A stretch of DNA of 64,000 bases. It comes from Vitellaria paradoxa (Eukaryota; Streptophyta; Magnoliopsida; Ericales; Sapotaceae). How positions within the stretch are numbered: position 1 is the stretch's first letter; each line of letters begins with the position of its first letter. Below the pieces are notes generated by a model. That model saw nothing but the letters and a program-made list of their open reading frames with translations. It did no database searches and was not told where the DNA came from. The translations under genes were made by a program, and so were the position numbers. The stretch lies in contig CM034234.1 in NCBI GenBank assembly GCA_019916065.1, positions 15,989,020-16,053,019 of the forward strand, in the 5' to 3' direction. Below, piece by piece: positions 25,662-37,707 of this stretch.

Positions 25662-25855
25662 CGGTTCTAGAGGATTGTAGTGAATAAATGCACCATAAGA
25701 GTACAGTGTAAAAATGAAGGATTAAGATACTACACCAATAAATAATCATTAAAATCATTTAAAAAAATCAAGTTGAATCAAAATTATTAAATTATTTGAG
25801 AAACACTAAAATCTTATCTCAACTATTTATTATTGCACTGCATCCCTGGAATCCT
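25662..25855. mobile_element. CTGCAG-type foldback MITE, copy 3 (diverged)
   Basis: Left GGTTCTAGAGGATTGTAGTG; right TTATTGCACTGCATCCCTGG. It has the same layout as copies 2 and 4 but is shorter and more mutated, and sits only about 70 bp from copy 2. Confidence 0.55.
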
Positions 25856-27955
25856 ATTACACTATTACATACAAGTAATATGCCCCAAGTAATCCCAAGC
25901 AAGCAAAAATCAATTGGTTTCAACCTTTTATCTTCTATGTATGCATATTACACAATTACAGATAAGTGACATATCCCAAGCAATCCCAAGCAAATAAATT
26001 TATTATACTAACATGATTAATTTCCTGTGTAAGATTTTTACTCTCTATTAATTTATTAAATATAGAGAGCGAATCACTTGAATAGATCAAATTAGCCTTA
26101 ATAATTATAATTGGTTTGATAATTTTTTAATAAAAAATTCATCCTAATTTCAATTAGTCACATGCTTTTATGATTTATGGTTTATATAACACATAAGTTG
26201 TATATATATAAGTTATACCTCCATATCCTTGTATTTGCATTACAATTTGAACATTTTTTTAACCGAATTATCCTAAATAGACAAATTTAACATTCGAATA
26301 TGTATCCAAGTTCGACACCTGTACTTGAATTCGATCAACATAATTTCTAGTTACTAATTTTTTGGATGATATAGTTTTTAATTACTAGTTTTTTAACTTT
26401 TTTTTTTTAAAATGACTGAATTTATCTTCTAATATTTTAAATTTCTTTTAAATCTGGAAAGGTAAAAATATCAAATTAATAAAAAGTTAAAAAGTTAACT
26501 TTTTTTTTTCCTTCACACACACACACACACACACAAATACAAATTAGCTAGTAACATTTACAAAAACATATATATGTATTAACTTTTTTTTCAAACTAAA
26601 TCTTGCAATAAGGGCTTTAGAAATAAGCAGATTGTTATAATTATTTTAAAATTTAAAAGGCTAGTGCCTTTTGGTTCAAATTTTATTTGAACTATAATAT
26701 ATATTAATATTAGAGAGTAGTTAACTCAGTTATCACCGAGTTGTGAGATTCACATATTTTTAATTTAAAAATAATATAAATGTATTTAAATTATTAAATT
26801 TTAATTTAACGACTCATGACTCAGTTGTTACCGAGTTAACAATTTGACAAATGTCAACCTCCACTTTTTCAACATATTATCCATTAGTTAAAATCTATTA
26901 ATTTTTAGAATCAATAAAAATAAATCATTTATGTTAAAATTAAAAGGTCCATAAAAAATAAGTCACTTATAACTTAACCTCTAGAAAAAATGCCACGTTG
27001 TTAATATCAAAAGAAAAATTGAGCAGATCGAGCAAAGTACAGAAGATTTTTAACGTGGTTGAACTTTGTTTACATTCATAGAAGAGATCAAAAATCACTC
27101 CAATATATTAATTATGCGAATACAAAATCTCTCACACTCTCTCTCTCTAGATTATCTAAATTATAGAAATATTCTTACACACTGTGTGTGTACATCTTTC
27201 CCTCACCTCGCTGTCTATTGTATCTTTTTTCTCTGTCTTCCCCACACCACATCTTTTACTTAGTCATTTATTCAAAAAGGGAAATAAAGAGTAATAACTA
27301 AAGAATCAGTACAGCCACAAAACGGATGGCTCCTCGTAGCTGTACTTGAATGAAAGGGGCAAGTGAGGAACCCCTTGGGTCTCTCTCTCTCTCTCCCGTA
27401 ACCATGGGTGAGGACCCATCACACGCATATGACCTTCGAATTTACAGTACTTTAATATCTCTGTTGGGATATTTCTCAGTTTTTTTTTAAATTATAATTT
27501 TTAGGCGCATTAATTACATTAAAAAAATTAAAAATTTTATATTGATTTTGATAGAAGCTATCGGTTTAAGTTAAAAAAAATAAAAAAATTAATTTTCTCT
27601 ATTCTTTCTTTGAATACAATAACAAGCGAAAAAAAGAAGAAAATAGAACAAAATTCACTTCTCTCTCCACAAATTGAAGATATTATCAGTGCTTATTTAG
27701 AGCCATGAAAGGGTTAGGATTTACCTTTTTGGCTTGGAGCTCTTTATTCTTCGGTCTATTCTAAGAATAAATTCATTTAATTTTTTAATGAACATCTTTT
27801 TTTAATTAGATGCTCTATCTTTAATGAACATCTAACTAAACCACTGTGATTATACTTTCTAGTATCATATTTTAAATTTATTACTTGTCCACATCACAAT
27901 TGCGTGAATATGATGTAATCATACAAATTTTGCAAAAAAATTCATGTAATCGAAT
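25856..27955. other. Intergenic region, possible LTR debris
   Basis: No gene. It contains (CA)n at about 26516-26534. The 26990-27470 stretch (AACGTGGTTGAACTTTG, then a leader-like section with CT repeats) resembles the edge of a plant Copia LTR, where AACGTGGTT-type words are common, but no LTR ends or primer-binding site were found. Near 27308-27348 AGTACAGC and GCTGTACT form a short hairpin. Confidence 0.35.
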
Positions 27956-27961
27956 ATAAAT

Positions 27962-28440
27962 TGGATTTGCACTGGGTAGGGCAAACGCAATTTGATTGCG
28001 ATCTTTTTCGTTTCCTTCTCTTGCACAGATGCAATGAGTCGGGTCGACGATTGATATTATTTTTACGTCGAATTGAAGGAGAATTACAATCCTGACAAAT
28101 GCGTGAATCTCCCCTCTCCTTAAAACAAAACCCAGAACCAAACCGATTCTGCACGCCCCTTTTATAAGCAATGGCATATAAAAAGTAACCCAAACCATAC
28201 TTGCGTAAAACATATATGTACATATTACATGTTTCTTCCGAGCTTCCCATTTTCGTCTACGGGAGGGAGCACAGTGCTTCTCTCATTTGTCAGGGTTGTG
28301 ATTCTCCCTCGGTCTCGTGGAAATGATACCAGCCGGCGATTCGAACTTCATTTGTCTGAGTTTGAGAACGAAACGGAAATGATCGGCGATTGATTCGTTG
28401 TCGTCTTCCGGGCGGCTTTCGGATTTCGGCGAGTTTCGGT
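27962..28440. repeat. Inverted duplication, two arms of about 120-150 bp
   Basis: The right arm starts at 28283 (TCATTTGTCAGGGTTGTGAT) and the left arm, read on the minus strand from 28103, starts CGCATTTGTCAGGATTGTAA. The match continues with gaps to about 28405 and 27980 (GAGAACGAAACGGAAATGATCG against GAGAAGGAAACGAAAAAGATCG). The best-matching part differs mainly by transitions. The arms are separated by about 180 bp that hold a TATAAAAGG box on the minus strand (about 28163) and ATATAAAAAG on the plus strand (about 28169). The region is much richer in G+C than its surroundings. Small frames on the minus strand (28498-28283 and 28250-27942) are not recognised. Confidence 0.6.
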
Positions 28441-29932
28441 GAGTCGGTGCTCTTGGAAACCCTAAGTCGGTTGGGATGTTTGTTTTCATTTCTTTCAATC
28501 CAAAACCCTAATCCCCTGATTTTCTGCTAACATCTTTAGCTTCAGGATCGCTGTTCCTTTTAGAACGTGTATGTCATTGTTAATCTTCATTGATCCCCAA
28601 ATTATATATTTATATGCAATCTAGGAAAACCCTTGTTGATTATATTATGAATCGAAGTTCTTTTCTGTCTGATTCTGTCAGTTTGTGTTAGTTTCGTCTC
28701 CTTATCCAAGCAGCCTCTGTTGTAGAAATAGAAGTGATACGAATCATGAAGTTTACTCTTATGGATGATGTTGGAGTTCCGCGGACTTGTAAGAGTATAA
28801 CTTGACCGCCGAGAATTTATGGCTTTTTCTTTTATCAACTACATATTTCAAATAGTATTGAACTAACTTATGTTGGGTTGATTATATTCCATTTGCACAT
28901 TGTAGAAGGGCTTGATTAAATTTGATGCCTTTTAAACTTTCTTGCTACATCATGATTCAAAGTTGTCGCTGTCGCAGTGCGGTATCAGGCAATAGCTAAT
29001 GATTAGCTAATTAGAGGCTTAAAATGGTTTAATGGAAACTTGGCTCGATATCTCATTGTCTATTGATGTCTCGTTAATATATTGCCCGGTATGGTATCAA
29101 ATTAGGCTGATGATTCGTTGTGTTGTGGTATCTTTCCAATATATCACCTGACATCATACGAGACATGGCTAGATCACTTTGGGTTGGTGTACCGGGAAAT
29201 CTTGTCTCGGTCTTTCTTCCGACACTAACATAAGATGCCGATATCTTGGCCAAGATGGTTGATATGTTGGACCATGTTCTAGATAGATAATATGGTAGTA
29301 TTTACCTAAATTTTGTGCCTTCTTTTTTATACCCTAGTTATGGCACTTTTATGATGCTTGGTGGGTGGAATCACTTGTGAAAATTTTGGGGGAATATCCA
29401 ACGGTTTTGTTTTTTTTTGGGTTGATCCTAGGGAGTCTTGCCTTTAATGGATATAGGTAATGGTTTGAATGAGTTGCCATTTTTTCCCTCAAAAGTGAGC
29501 TATCAAGTTTGAGCAGAAATTTAAAACATTTGATTTTGATTTTTGATGTAGTTAATGATGCTTTATTTACACCTTAGCGTTGTTTTAAGGCAATCATCAT
29601 CATAGCCTTTTATTAAAGCAATTGAAACATTTTATGCCGCTTTGTTTAGAGCTTGGGCTTTAAAACGATCATGTACCGTTGGTTTACAAGTCCATCAGTA
29701 AGTGCAGTTCTGAATTGCATGTTAAAAGTTTAATGAAATGAGAAATGAAACGATAGACAGTTTTCCATCATAGGGGATTAATTGCAATTGGGAAGTATTG
29801 AGGAGGAAGAGAACAAGAAAAGTAAAAGAAGTAGAGAAGGGGATTTGAGTTTCATTTTAGTGTAGGACTTCTGAGTGGAGTGCACTGATGGTTGTGTACA
29901 TGGCCTTCTGTGAGAAGTGGGGAATTTGGTTA
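28441..29932. other. Non-coding stretch of moderate GC, possible transcribed locus
   Basis: Less AT-rich than most spacers and with few homopolymers, resembling an intron or untranslated transcript. A plus-strand leader-like segment could end at the donor TTTCG|GTGAGT near 28438, and an exon-like segment at 30865-30960 ends in GCCAG|GTTACC. No protein family was recognised. A non-coding RNA, an unrecognised 5' untranslated exon or a decayed gene are all possible. Confidence 0.25.
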
Positions 29933-30613
29933 ACCAAACCAAACCAAATTAAACCAAACCAAGCATTTTCCCATTAGTTGGGGTCGGTTATATGGATTTA
30001 ACGACACCAATCAAATCGGTTTAGGGTCATGTCCTCTGTTAGATCCAGGTAGGTAAGGTCATGGTTAATAATTTCTTTCCAACTTCTCTTGGGTCTTCCT
30101 CTTCCTCTCCTACTCTGGCAATCTCTATACTTTCACACCTTCTAACAGGTGTCTCCATTGGACGCCTTCTAGTATGGCCGAACCATCTTAATCGATTTTC
30201 TTTCATTTTATCTTCAATCGGTGATATTTCTACTTTATCCCTAATTTCCTCGTTCCTAATCCTATCTCTCATTGTAATCCCGCACATCCATCTTATCATT
30301 CTCATCTCCGCAACTGCCATCTTCTGAACATGATTATGCTTTACTATCCAACACTCTGATCTATATAGTAACGTTGGTCTTACTGCCATCTTATAATACT
30401 TTCCTTTCAACTTGAGGGGGACTTTTCGATCGCACAAGACTCCCGAAGCACTCCTCTATTTGGCCCACCCAGTCTGAATCTTGTGACTTACATCAGTATC
30501 AATCCCTCCATTTTGTTGCACCATAGATCTCAGGTACTTAAAGTTTTCTTTCTCTATAATCTTTTATGTGCCTAAACTTATTTCTATGCTATCAGTTACT
30601 CTACTTTGACTAA
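29933..30613 (-). mobile_element. Second RTE-type LINE, 3' end only
   Basis: The minus-strand frame 30437-30039 (CDRKVPLKLKGKYYK, VRPTLLYRSECWIVKHNH, RLRWFGHTRRRPMETPVRR) matches the C-terminal part of the LINE at 8118-9380. The frame is broken upstream by TAG and shifts downstream. The 3' terminus has the same GGTTT-type tail. A 16-bp target duplication flanks it: 29917-29932 (GTGGGGAATTTGGTTA) and 30614-30629 (GTAGGGAATTTGGTTA), one mismatch. It is a clean, heavily 5'-truncated insertion of about 680 bp. Confidence 0.9.
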
Positions 30614-30629
30614 GTAGGGAATTTGGTTA

Positions 30630-31337
30630 TGCAAAGAAAATGGGAATTCCTTAGAATTTAAATATAAAAGAAATAGAAAGCAGCAAAAAATTACTGATCT
30701 GTCCATCTTTTTAGTAGAATAACTTACCTTAGAGTTCCTTAAGATTACTAGCCAACATTGTGGAATCTTGTTTTTTGCTGAACTTAAAGGCTATGGCATG
30801 TATGGGTTGTCTTGTCCTGTTTCTATCTCATATATAATGATTTTCTAGTGCTTCATTAACAGAAAGGTTCCCCCCCTCCTTTATAAGTTTCCTTTGGCTG
30901 GAGGCATTCGGGGACTACACAAGGAGCCTGAGTAAGGGAATGAATGAGCTGAGGGTGAATCATGCCAGGTTACCACATTTCCTTACATTTTTGCCTTTTG
31001 TTTTATCTTTAAACACATTATAGTTGCATTCCTAACATATTTGTTTCCTTACGATGTCATACCTTCATCATGTCATTGTGGACTCCTCTATTTTTTATTT
31101 ACCGGAATGTGCAAGTTTCTTCTCATAGATCAAACCAAATTTATGATATACTAACTTCTAGGGTATAGCTTGCCTCACGTGATCTTAATTACGTACCAAT
31201 ACGGAAGAGTGAGTTAATTCAAGTAGAAGAGATAAAAAGCACAACAGTTAAATCTAAGATTACATGAACTGAAATTGTAAGGAAATATCTAATTTTGTAT
31301 AATCTCATGGAAAATATAACACATAACAAAAATAAGT
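30630..31337. other. Stretch without a recognised gene
   Basis: Contains the exon-like segment 30865-30960 (acceptor TTAACAG, donor CCAG|GTTACC). It is open in one frame (FLWLEAFGDYTRSLSKGMN), but that peptide is not recognised and has no partner exon. Confidence 0.25.
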
Positions 31338-32259
31338 GAGAGATTTACAATAGTATAATTAAAAAATTAACTATGTACAAAAATAAGCAACGGCAGAAGT
31401 ATTTCCAAAAATCGACCTAGTGTCGGCAGTGGTACCGACGACACCATCTCGTCAATAGTAGTGACGACACATGAGGATCTTGGCACCAGCTAGAACCCCA
31501 TGTCGTAAGTGGGAAAGTGATACCACAGCATGTCGTCACTAGCAGTGACGACACTCTGCACCCCTTCCTCCCAGGCTACTCAAACATTTTGCAACTCAAA
31601 CACACTCAAGAAGCAAATTTTTATATTTTTTTCATTTTGTATATTTTTTATTTATTTTTTCAAACGGCCCAAGACTTCGGAACCCCAAACCAAATCGATC
31701 AACTTCCTTCTATAACTACTCTCTCTCTCTCTCTATATATATATATATGTACATGTGCGTGTTTGTATATATCTTCATACAAGTATTTGTGTATGTGATC
31801 TTGTCGAACTTGAAATGTTTACTTGGTTAGTAAATTGACTCCTTTACCATTTTGGCCAATTTTGTTTCTTGATTTGTGAATTGTGATGTTCATGCTGTTA
31901 AATTTAAGTTCGTGCAACTGTCTCTTGAATGATTTTCATTCTATTTTTGGAGGCCGATGGAAGCCGTGTTTTGGAAGCCGATGGAAGCCGTGTGTTGCAC
32001 GGGAGAGTAAAGCTCGGATTGTGTCATCACTGGTAGTGACGACATGAGTATCTCGTCAATGCCACTTACGACATGGCTGCGTGCCACTTACTACATGGCT
32101 GAGTCTCTACAAGTTAGCTGTGTACTGTGTCGTCAATTTTACTGACGATATGATGTCGTCGGTAGCACTGCCAACGCCGAGTCGATTTTTGGAAATACTT
32201 CTGCCGCTACTTATTTTTGTACATAGTTAATTTTTTATTTATATTAATGTAAATCTCTC
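31338..32259. mobile_element. Long-TIR element (922 bp) with TGACGA palindromes
   Basis: The arms 31338-31560 and 32015-32259 are inverted copies. The outer 130 bp are very similar (GAGAGATTTACAATAGTATA against GAGAGATTTACATTAATATA; then CGGCAGAAGTATTTCCAAAA in both). The arms carry repeated small palindromes of the form TCGTCA-n-TGACGA, at about 31421, 31451, 31531, 32023, 32052 and 32130. Inside is a tandem GGAAGCCGATGGAAGCCGTG repeat near 31952-31995 and a (CT)n(AT)n tract. No transposase frame and no convincing target duplication were seen. Long TIRs suggest a Mutator-like or foldback non-autonomous element. Confidence 0.7.
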
Positions 32260-34480
32260 CTCGAAGTGGTGGAAGAAAATTCAAATATCCAACCCCAATT
32301 AGTCTGAGACTGATGGATCCCAACGGTTTTCATCCTACCCAAAGCTAGGGATTAGTTTCTAGCTATTACAACACTTGAAAACCAAATCCTAGGATTGAAA
32401 GAGAACAGGGAAGGTAGAACGTAATAATATGACCAACAACACTGCATGTGATTGTAATTCTTATTTATAGGGTTACACCAACCCTAGGTCAAGTTGGGAA
32501 TGATTTAGAGTCCAAACAGAGTTTGGAATTTAATTTTAGAATTCAGAAATGGCTACCAGGTTCAAACCAAAGTTATTCGAGTTGGAGCCTGAATTTATCG
32601 AGAGTCCATCTGTGATGGAGCATTGACAAGGTTCGAACCAGAGTAATTTGGGTTGGAACCTGAATAGACTACGAACTTTGTATCAGACCTATGCATATCA
32701 GTTTGGAACCTAAATGTGTTGCGTTTCCAAATTTTAGACTCTAATGAACTCTCTTGCTCCAAATTCATTCCAATATTCCTTCGTTGCTTGTCTGGGACCT
32801 CTACCGAGTGGTTCTTCTCATGAATTTCACAACTTGGTCATTAATTATGTTAACTTGATCAACTAAACTTGAAATCACAACACTAAACAGAACCCAGTCT
32901 AGTGCAGTCATCCTCAAAAACAGAGTAACAATCTATAAAATTAGCTAGAACTGGTAAAAAATGATTAAAAAATAATCATTATTCGCATATGATATCATAT
33001 TGATAGATGAAACTAGATTTGAGATAAATCATAAATTAGAACTTTGAAAGCACACTTAAAGTACAAAGATTTTAAGGTAAGTAGAGGTAAGATAAAATAT
33101 ATGCATTGCAATTTCAGTGGAATTGAAACTATAAATGAGGGCATATTGAAAATTGAGGATTAGGAAATGCCAAACGATAATCATTCTCGGTACTTTGGAT
33201 CAATGCTCAAAGAGCAGATTTCCAAACCTCCTCCCCCCCCCCCCCAAAAAAAAAAGAAAAAAAAAGAAATATCAAACCCAGATGCTTGTCATGATTTGGG
33301 TAAAAGTAATTAAATGAATAAAAAGACCTTCCCCCCCCCCCCCCCTCTTCTAATGGGTATATAAACAGGCAAGAGTTACTTTGGTTGAAAATTATAGATA
33401 AGATCTATGGCTTGCGTTTGGGCAGAAGCTGTGTTGACCGCAACATACTTGATCAATTGCATACTGGAAGCATCCCTGATTACTGATCCTGTGAGGAATT
33501 GATTGATGAAGTTTAGGAGGAGCATAGTTTTTATATTGAACATTTTCCTTATCGGTAGAATGTTTATGGTATCCATGTCCTGTTCATAAGCGATAACAAA
33601 TGTTTATATCAATGACCTGTTCTAGTTTTGTAGTTCCTTTGGCATGCTACATATTTTTTAAAAAATTATGTTGCTTTCACTTCAAGTGTTCTATTCCCTC
33701 CATCCAAAAGTCTTGCGGGCTATTCAATTTCATTTCTGGGTGTTAAGAACGGCAGTGGTGTGAATTTCTGTGATCTTTTTCTACCCTTTTACCTTTAAAA
33801 TCTTTTGCTACTCCGGTAATTATATATTTCAATGTATTATGGTTGTTGGTAATTGCTTCTTTTTGAATTCAATTCATCACAGTTTCGTGTATTATGAAAC
33901 TTTCCGTCTATACAATTAATTTTCCTCGGAAATTTTTGTTGTTACTTTGGAGGCCTGCAGTTGGAAGCAAAAGTTCTAGAAATGCATGGGTGATCATTAT
34001 CTACAGAAGGGTGGAGGGATAATATTTCTCCATCCATGCAGGCATTGATCTGTACATTATCTACGTGCCTTAATGGTATTGTTGGCGGAAAGTGGTGATC
34101 ACTCATATTCAATATATATATATTTATATTGTAAGTATTTATATTGTAAGTGAGAATTGAGTGTAAAAATAAAAAGGAGGGTAAAGTATAAAAATTACTT
34201 TTACAATTTTCACTCAATGTTACTTTAGTTCTTTATATTTTAATTGTGACAGGCAAATTTTAATAGTTTTGGTCAAATTCTTAACGCCCAATTATATAAC
34301 GTAATTAGAGTGAGGTAAAAATTGTCATTTTGCTTTCATCTCTTCCAACATCCCCCAAATTCTTACACATACACACACACAGTCTAAAATTATGCCCTTT
34401 GGGCACTGCTTCACTCTGCCTATCGCGGCTTTGCGCTGCCAGCCTCCAACTTCTTGTGTCGATTCATGGCCCCCTGGACA
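32260..34480. other. Intergenic, poly-C tracts, no gene
   Basis: Poly-C runs occur at 33233-33245 (C13, then A10) and 33331-33345 (C15). At 32460-32760 a repeated phrase (GGTTCAAACCAAAGTTATTCGAGTTGGAGCCTGAAT, partly repeated as GGTTCGAACCAGAGTAATTTGGGTTGGAACCTGAAT) gives a two-copy tandem of about 80 bp. Frames at 33376-33576 and 33942-34217 are unconvincing. Confidence 0.4.
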
Positions 34481-35145
34481 TACGTTCTTTTAAAATAAAT
34501 CATCGTTATATTTTTTTATTTTAACAATAATTAATTTTAATAAAATATTAATTATAAAAAATAATTTTATTATAGATTAATATTTCAATAGTAATTAGTT
34601 TTAATAATGAATTATTATTCGTTAAAATTTATTTTTATTTTGATAAAATAATTTAATAAAACAACTAAGTTTAGTTTATTTAAATAAATTATCAATTTTG
34701 ATAAACTATATAAATACAATATATATTCTAGTAAATTATTATTTATGGAATATAATTTTTATTTAATAAAACTTTTTAATAAAATAAATTATTTTAATAA
34801 GTAATCATTTATTAAAGATTTTTAATTAGAAAATAAATAATTTGGTCATAAATTACTAATTTAATAGTATTAGTATGATAAAATAAAATAAAACATTTTA
34901 ATAATAAATGATTGTTTATTAGATATTATTTTGATTAAGTAAATTATTATTTTACAATATTTATTATAACAATATTTATAGAAGAGTTTTGTCTAAATTT
35001 TTATGAGGGTGTAAAAGAATATTTTAAAGGGTAATAAATAAAAATTTAATTTTTTCATATTACTTCTTGTATCCACTCCCTCTTTGGTTGACGATACAAA
35101 GATTCCCCCGGGGGTATTTTAAGTGATCCTCTGCAGAGAGCTTTT
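34481..35145. repeat. AT-rich block of TTTTAATAA words
   Basis: About 550 bp of almost pure A/T with recurrent TTTTAATAAT and AATAAATTATTA words, similar in character to 15580-16310. No coding capacity and no defined ends. Confidence 0.4.
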
Positions 35146-35615
35146 ACCTTGTTTGGTGGCATAAAAAATTGGTAAAAAGTATAATAAAAGTGAAAGGATG
35201 TAACGTAAAAGTAATATGTAGAAAATTTTGATTAGAGGAAAATATAAAAGTTAGTTAAAGTTGGTAAATTTTGGTACTACCAAATAGGGTTTAAAGCCTT
35301 GGTTTAAAAAAAAATTGAAAGTTAACAAAAGTAAAATTTCTTAAATTATTGTTTTGAAATGATTGTGAGATATTTGTATTTGATTTAATATAAAATTGTT
35401 GAAAATTATATAAAGTGACATATGATAAAATTTTAATTATCAATCTTGAAAATTTTTATAGTTTTTGTGAAATTTTTAATATAAATGTTAGCCTAATTTT
35501 TTTAAAAAATCTAGTAAAATTTGTTAGAACGGGTTATAATGATTTATTCTAATAGATTTAAACAAATTCTTTTGAAAATTTTAAAATTTTTTATAAGTTT
35601 TTTTTTTGGGAGCGG
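35146..35615. mobile_element. Two adjacent MITE-like elements
   Basis: The first, about 35148-35292, runs from CCTTGTTTGGTGGCATAAAA to GGTACTACCAAATAGGG and belongs to the family at 24921. The second, about 35295-35605, shares long internal words with 53826-54246: GATTTAATATAAAATTGTTG, AAATTATATAAAGTGACATATG and TTAGAACGGGTTATAATG against the corresponding phrases there. They are two copies of one family. Confidence 0.55.
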
Positions 35616-36339
35616 CCGGGGGGGTTCGAAACTGCTTTTAGCTCCAAACGGCTCCGATTCGTCAATCGCGAGGCTTGAACTGTAGAATCACGAGCGCCGA
35701 AAGTTGATTTGAAACATGCTTTCTAACTTTTTTCTTTTTCTCTCTCTCTCTTTTTTTTTTTTTTTTTTTGGTAATTTGTTAAGGCGCGCAAAAGCATCGA
35801 AAGCTGGATGGTAAACAGTAAAGTTATTTTTTTTACTAATAACACTTTTGTCTTTTGGACAATTTTGATTAAAAAAGGGGGGGGGTGTTTTTTCTTGATG
35901 CGGTGTGTAGTGTGCTAAAATCCTTATGCTTCGATTTGGTAATTTTCTTTGATTTGCTGGAGACGTTTAATATGGTAATTTTCTTTGATTCACTTTGATT
36001 TGGTTATTTTCTTGATGCGATGTGTATTGTGCTAAAATCAGCTAAAATGGTGATTATATAACTCTCAAAAATTTTAGTAACTTCATTGTTACTGTAAAGT
36101 AAAAGTGTCAAGAATTAGTGTTTTGTTAAACATCTAATCGAGTAACTTTTTGTACTTTTTTAACTAATTTTTACCCCCAAATGGGGACTCTTATATGTAA
36201 TTTTTTTTTGATTTGATGGTGTAATAAAAGATGGGTAGTGAACAATAATAGTTGGCAGGGAGTAATATTTGTAACTGGCAATGGAGGAAAATGAAAATTT
36301 AAGAAAACATTTTTTTATGCTTTTAAACAAGATTTTAGA
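35616..36339. other. Spacer without a gene
   Basis: Starts with a short GC-rich island (35608-35700) and a (CT)/(T)n tract. A duplicated TGGTAATTTTCTTTGATT phrase near 35936-36005 is the only internal repeat noted. Confidence 0.4.
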
Positions 36340-36540
36340 GGGTTCCAGGATGTTGCAGTGAATTTTACATTGTAGGAGTTGCAGTGAAACATTCAAAGAT
36401 CAAGATTTAATCAAAAGATTTAATAAATGTTGTAATAAATATCGTTTGATAAAATCAATAAATTTTGATTAAATCTTGAACTGTAAATACTGCAATGTAG
36501 CCCCTGCAGTGTAAAATTCACTGCAGTATCCTCAAACCCA
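36340..36540. mobile_element. CTGCAG-type foldback MITE, copy 4 (best preserved)
   Basis: A nearly complete hairpin of 201 bp. The left arm reads GGTTCCAGGATGTTGCAGTG, then TGTAGGAGTTGCAGTGAAAC, then CAAGATTTAATCAAAA. The right arm reads TTTTGATTAAATCTTGAACT, then TGTAGCCCCTGCAGTG, then TTCACTGCAGTATCCTC. Flanks ATTTTAGA (36332-36339) and ATTTTAGG (36541-36548) form a near-perfect 8-bp target duplication, as for hAT elements. The sense of each arm matches copies 1-3. Confidence 0.8.
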
Positions 36541-37155
36541 ATTTTAGGTTCAATTTTTATTAAAAAAAATGAAAATTGAAAACTAAAAAATGAAAATTTT
36601 GTTAAACAAGACCTCAATAAACCAGTTTTTAGGCTATATAAAATTCCATCAAATTACATAAACAACGAAAAAATAGAAATGTAAGTACAGAAGTCAACTC
36701 AAAATTAGCACAATTACAATATATTATACAAACAATCACTACTAAAAAAGTTCAAATGAACAAAATATTTTGACACGTATATTATTTAATTATATATAAA
36801 TATTAAAGAAATTCTAACTCTTTACGAATTGAGTCCTACTATTTAGATTTGATTAATTTATTAAATGAATTTAATTTTTCTGTTCAGATTCTACTCCATT
36901 AATTTGGAATGAAAATGAGCTGAGTTGTACTTTAATTTATTCAACTCAATTCAAGTTATTTATATTAGATTAGAGCATTTATATAAACTTAAACTTAGCT
37001 TAATAAAGAAAACTCAATTAAATTAAACGGATATTTTGGTTTAAAATATAATAAATAAAAGATTATTAAAATTATAAAAATATTATAACATATATATTAA
37101 ACTCTAGTGGAGAGTCAATTACTACATTCACTGCAACAAAATGGTGGAAAACGGT

Positions 37156-37214
<59 letters not shown>

Positions 37215-37707
37215 GTTTTTTTAAGTGCAATTTATACTTCAAGCATTTTATATTTCGTCATTAATCTCACCCTTTCGCTTATATTATAGGTCGTTCTACT
37301 TTACCTTATATACTCACAAATCGTCCCATCTTGCTCCCATTTTGTAAGTTATTATTAAAAAATTATAACGGAAAATATCACGTATTTATGCGCAAAATCG
37401 ACATGTAATTTTTTTAAATAAATTTAACCCAAAAAAATGAATAAAGTAGGATGATTTTAGAATATAAAGAGCAAAATAAGATAATAAAGTGCATAAAACA
37501 AAGTAAAATTAGTGGTAAAAGTGTATAGGTGCAGATTGTAATATACGCTTATATATATATATATATATATGATCTCAATCCCTACTCAAATCCAAGCTCA
37601 TTTTCTACTATACACCACCAAATCAGACTTATCCTAGCCAGTTGAATGATCTAAGTGAACTGCAATGGTGCTTACTTTTGCTAGCCAACCATTCTCTCTA
37701 AAAGTAC
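36541..37707. other. AT-rich spacer with microsatellites
   Basis: (CT)19 at 37157-37194 runs directly into (AT)10 at 37195-37214, and a further (TA)n lies at about 37551-37570. No gene was seen. Confidence 0.5.

Noticed and set aside
27942..28250. Minus-strand frames starting MGSSEETCNMYIYVLRKYG
   Set aside because: Cysteine-containing but no family recognised; overlaps the inverted duplication, and two frames overlap each other here.
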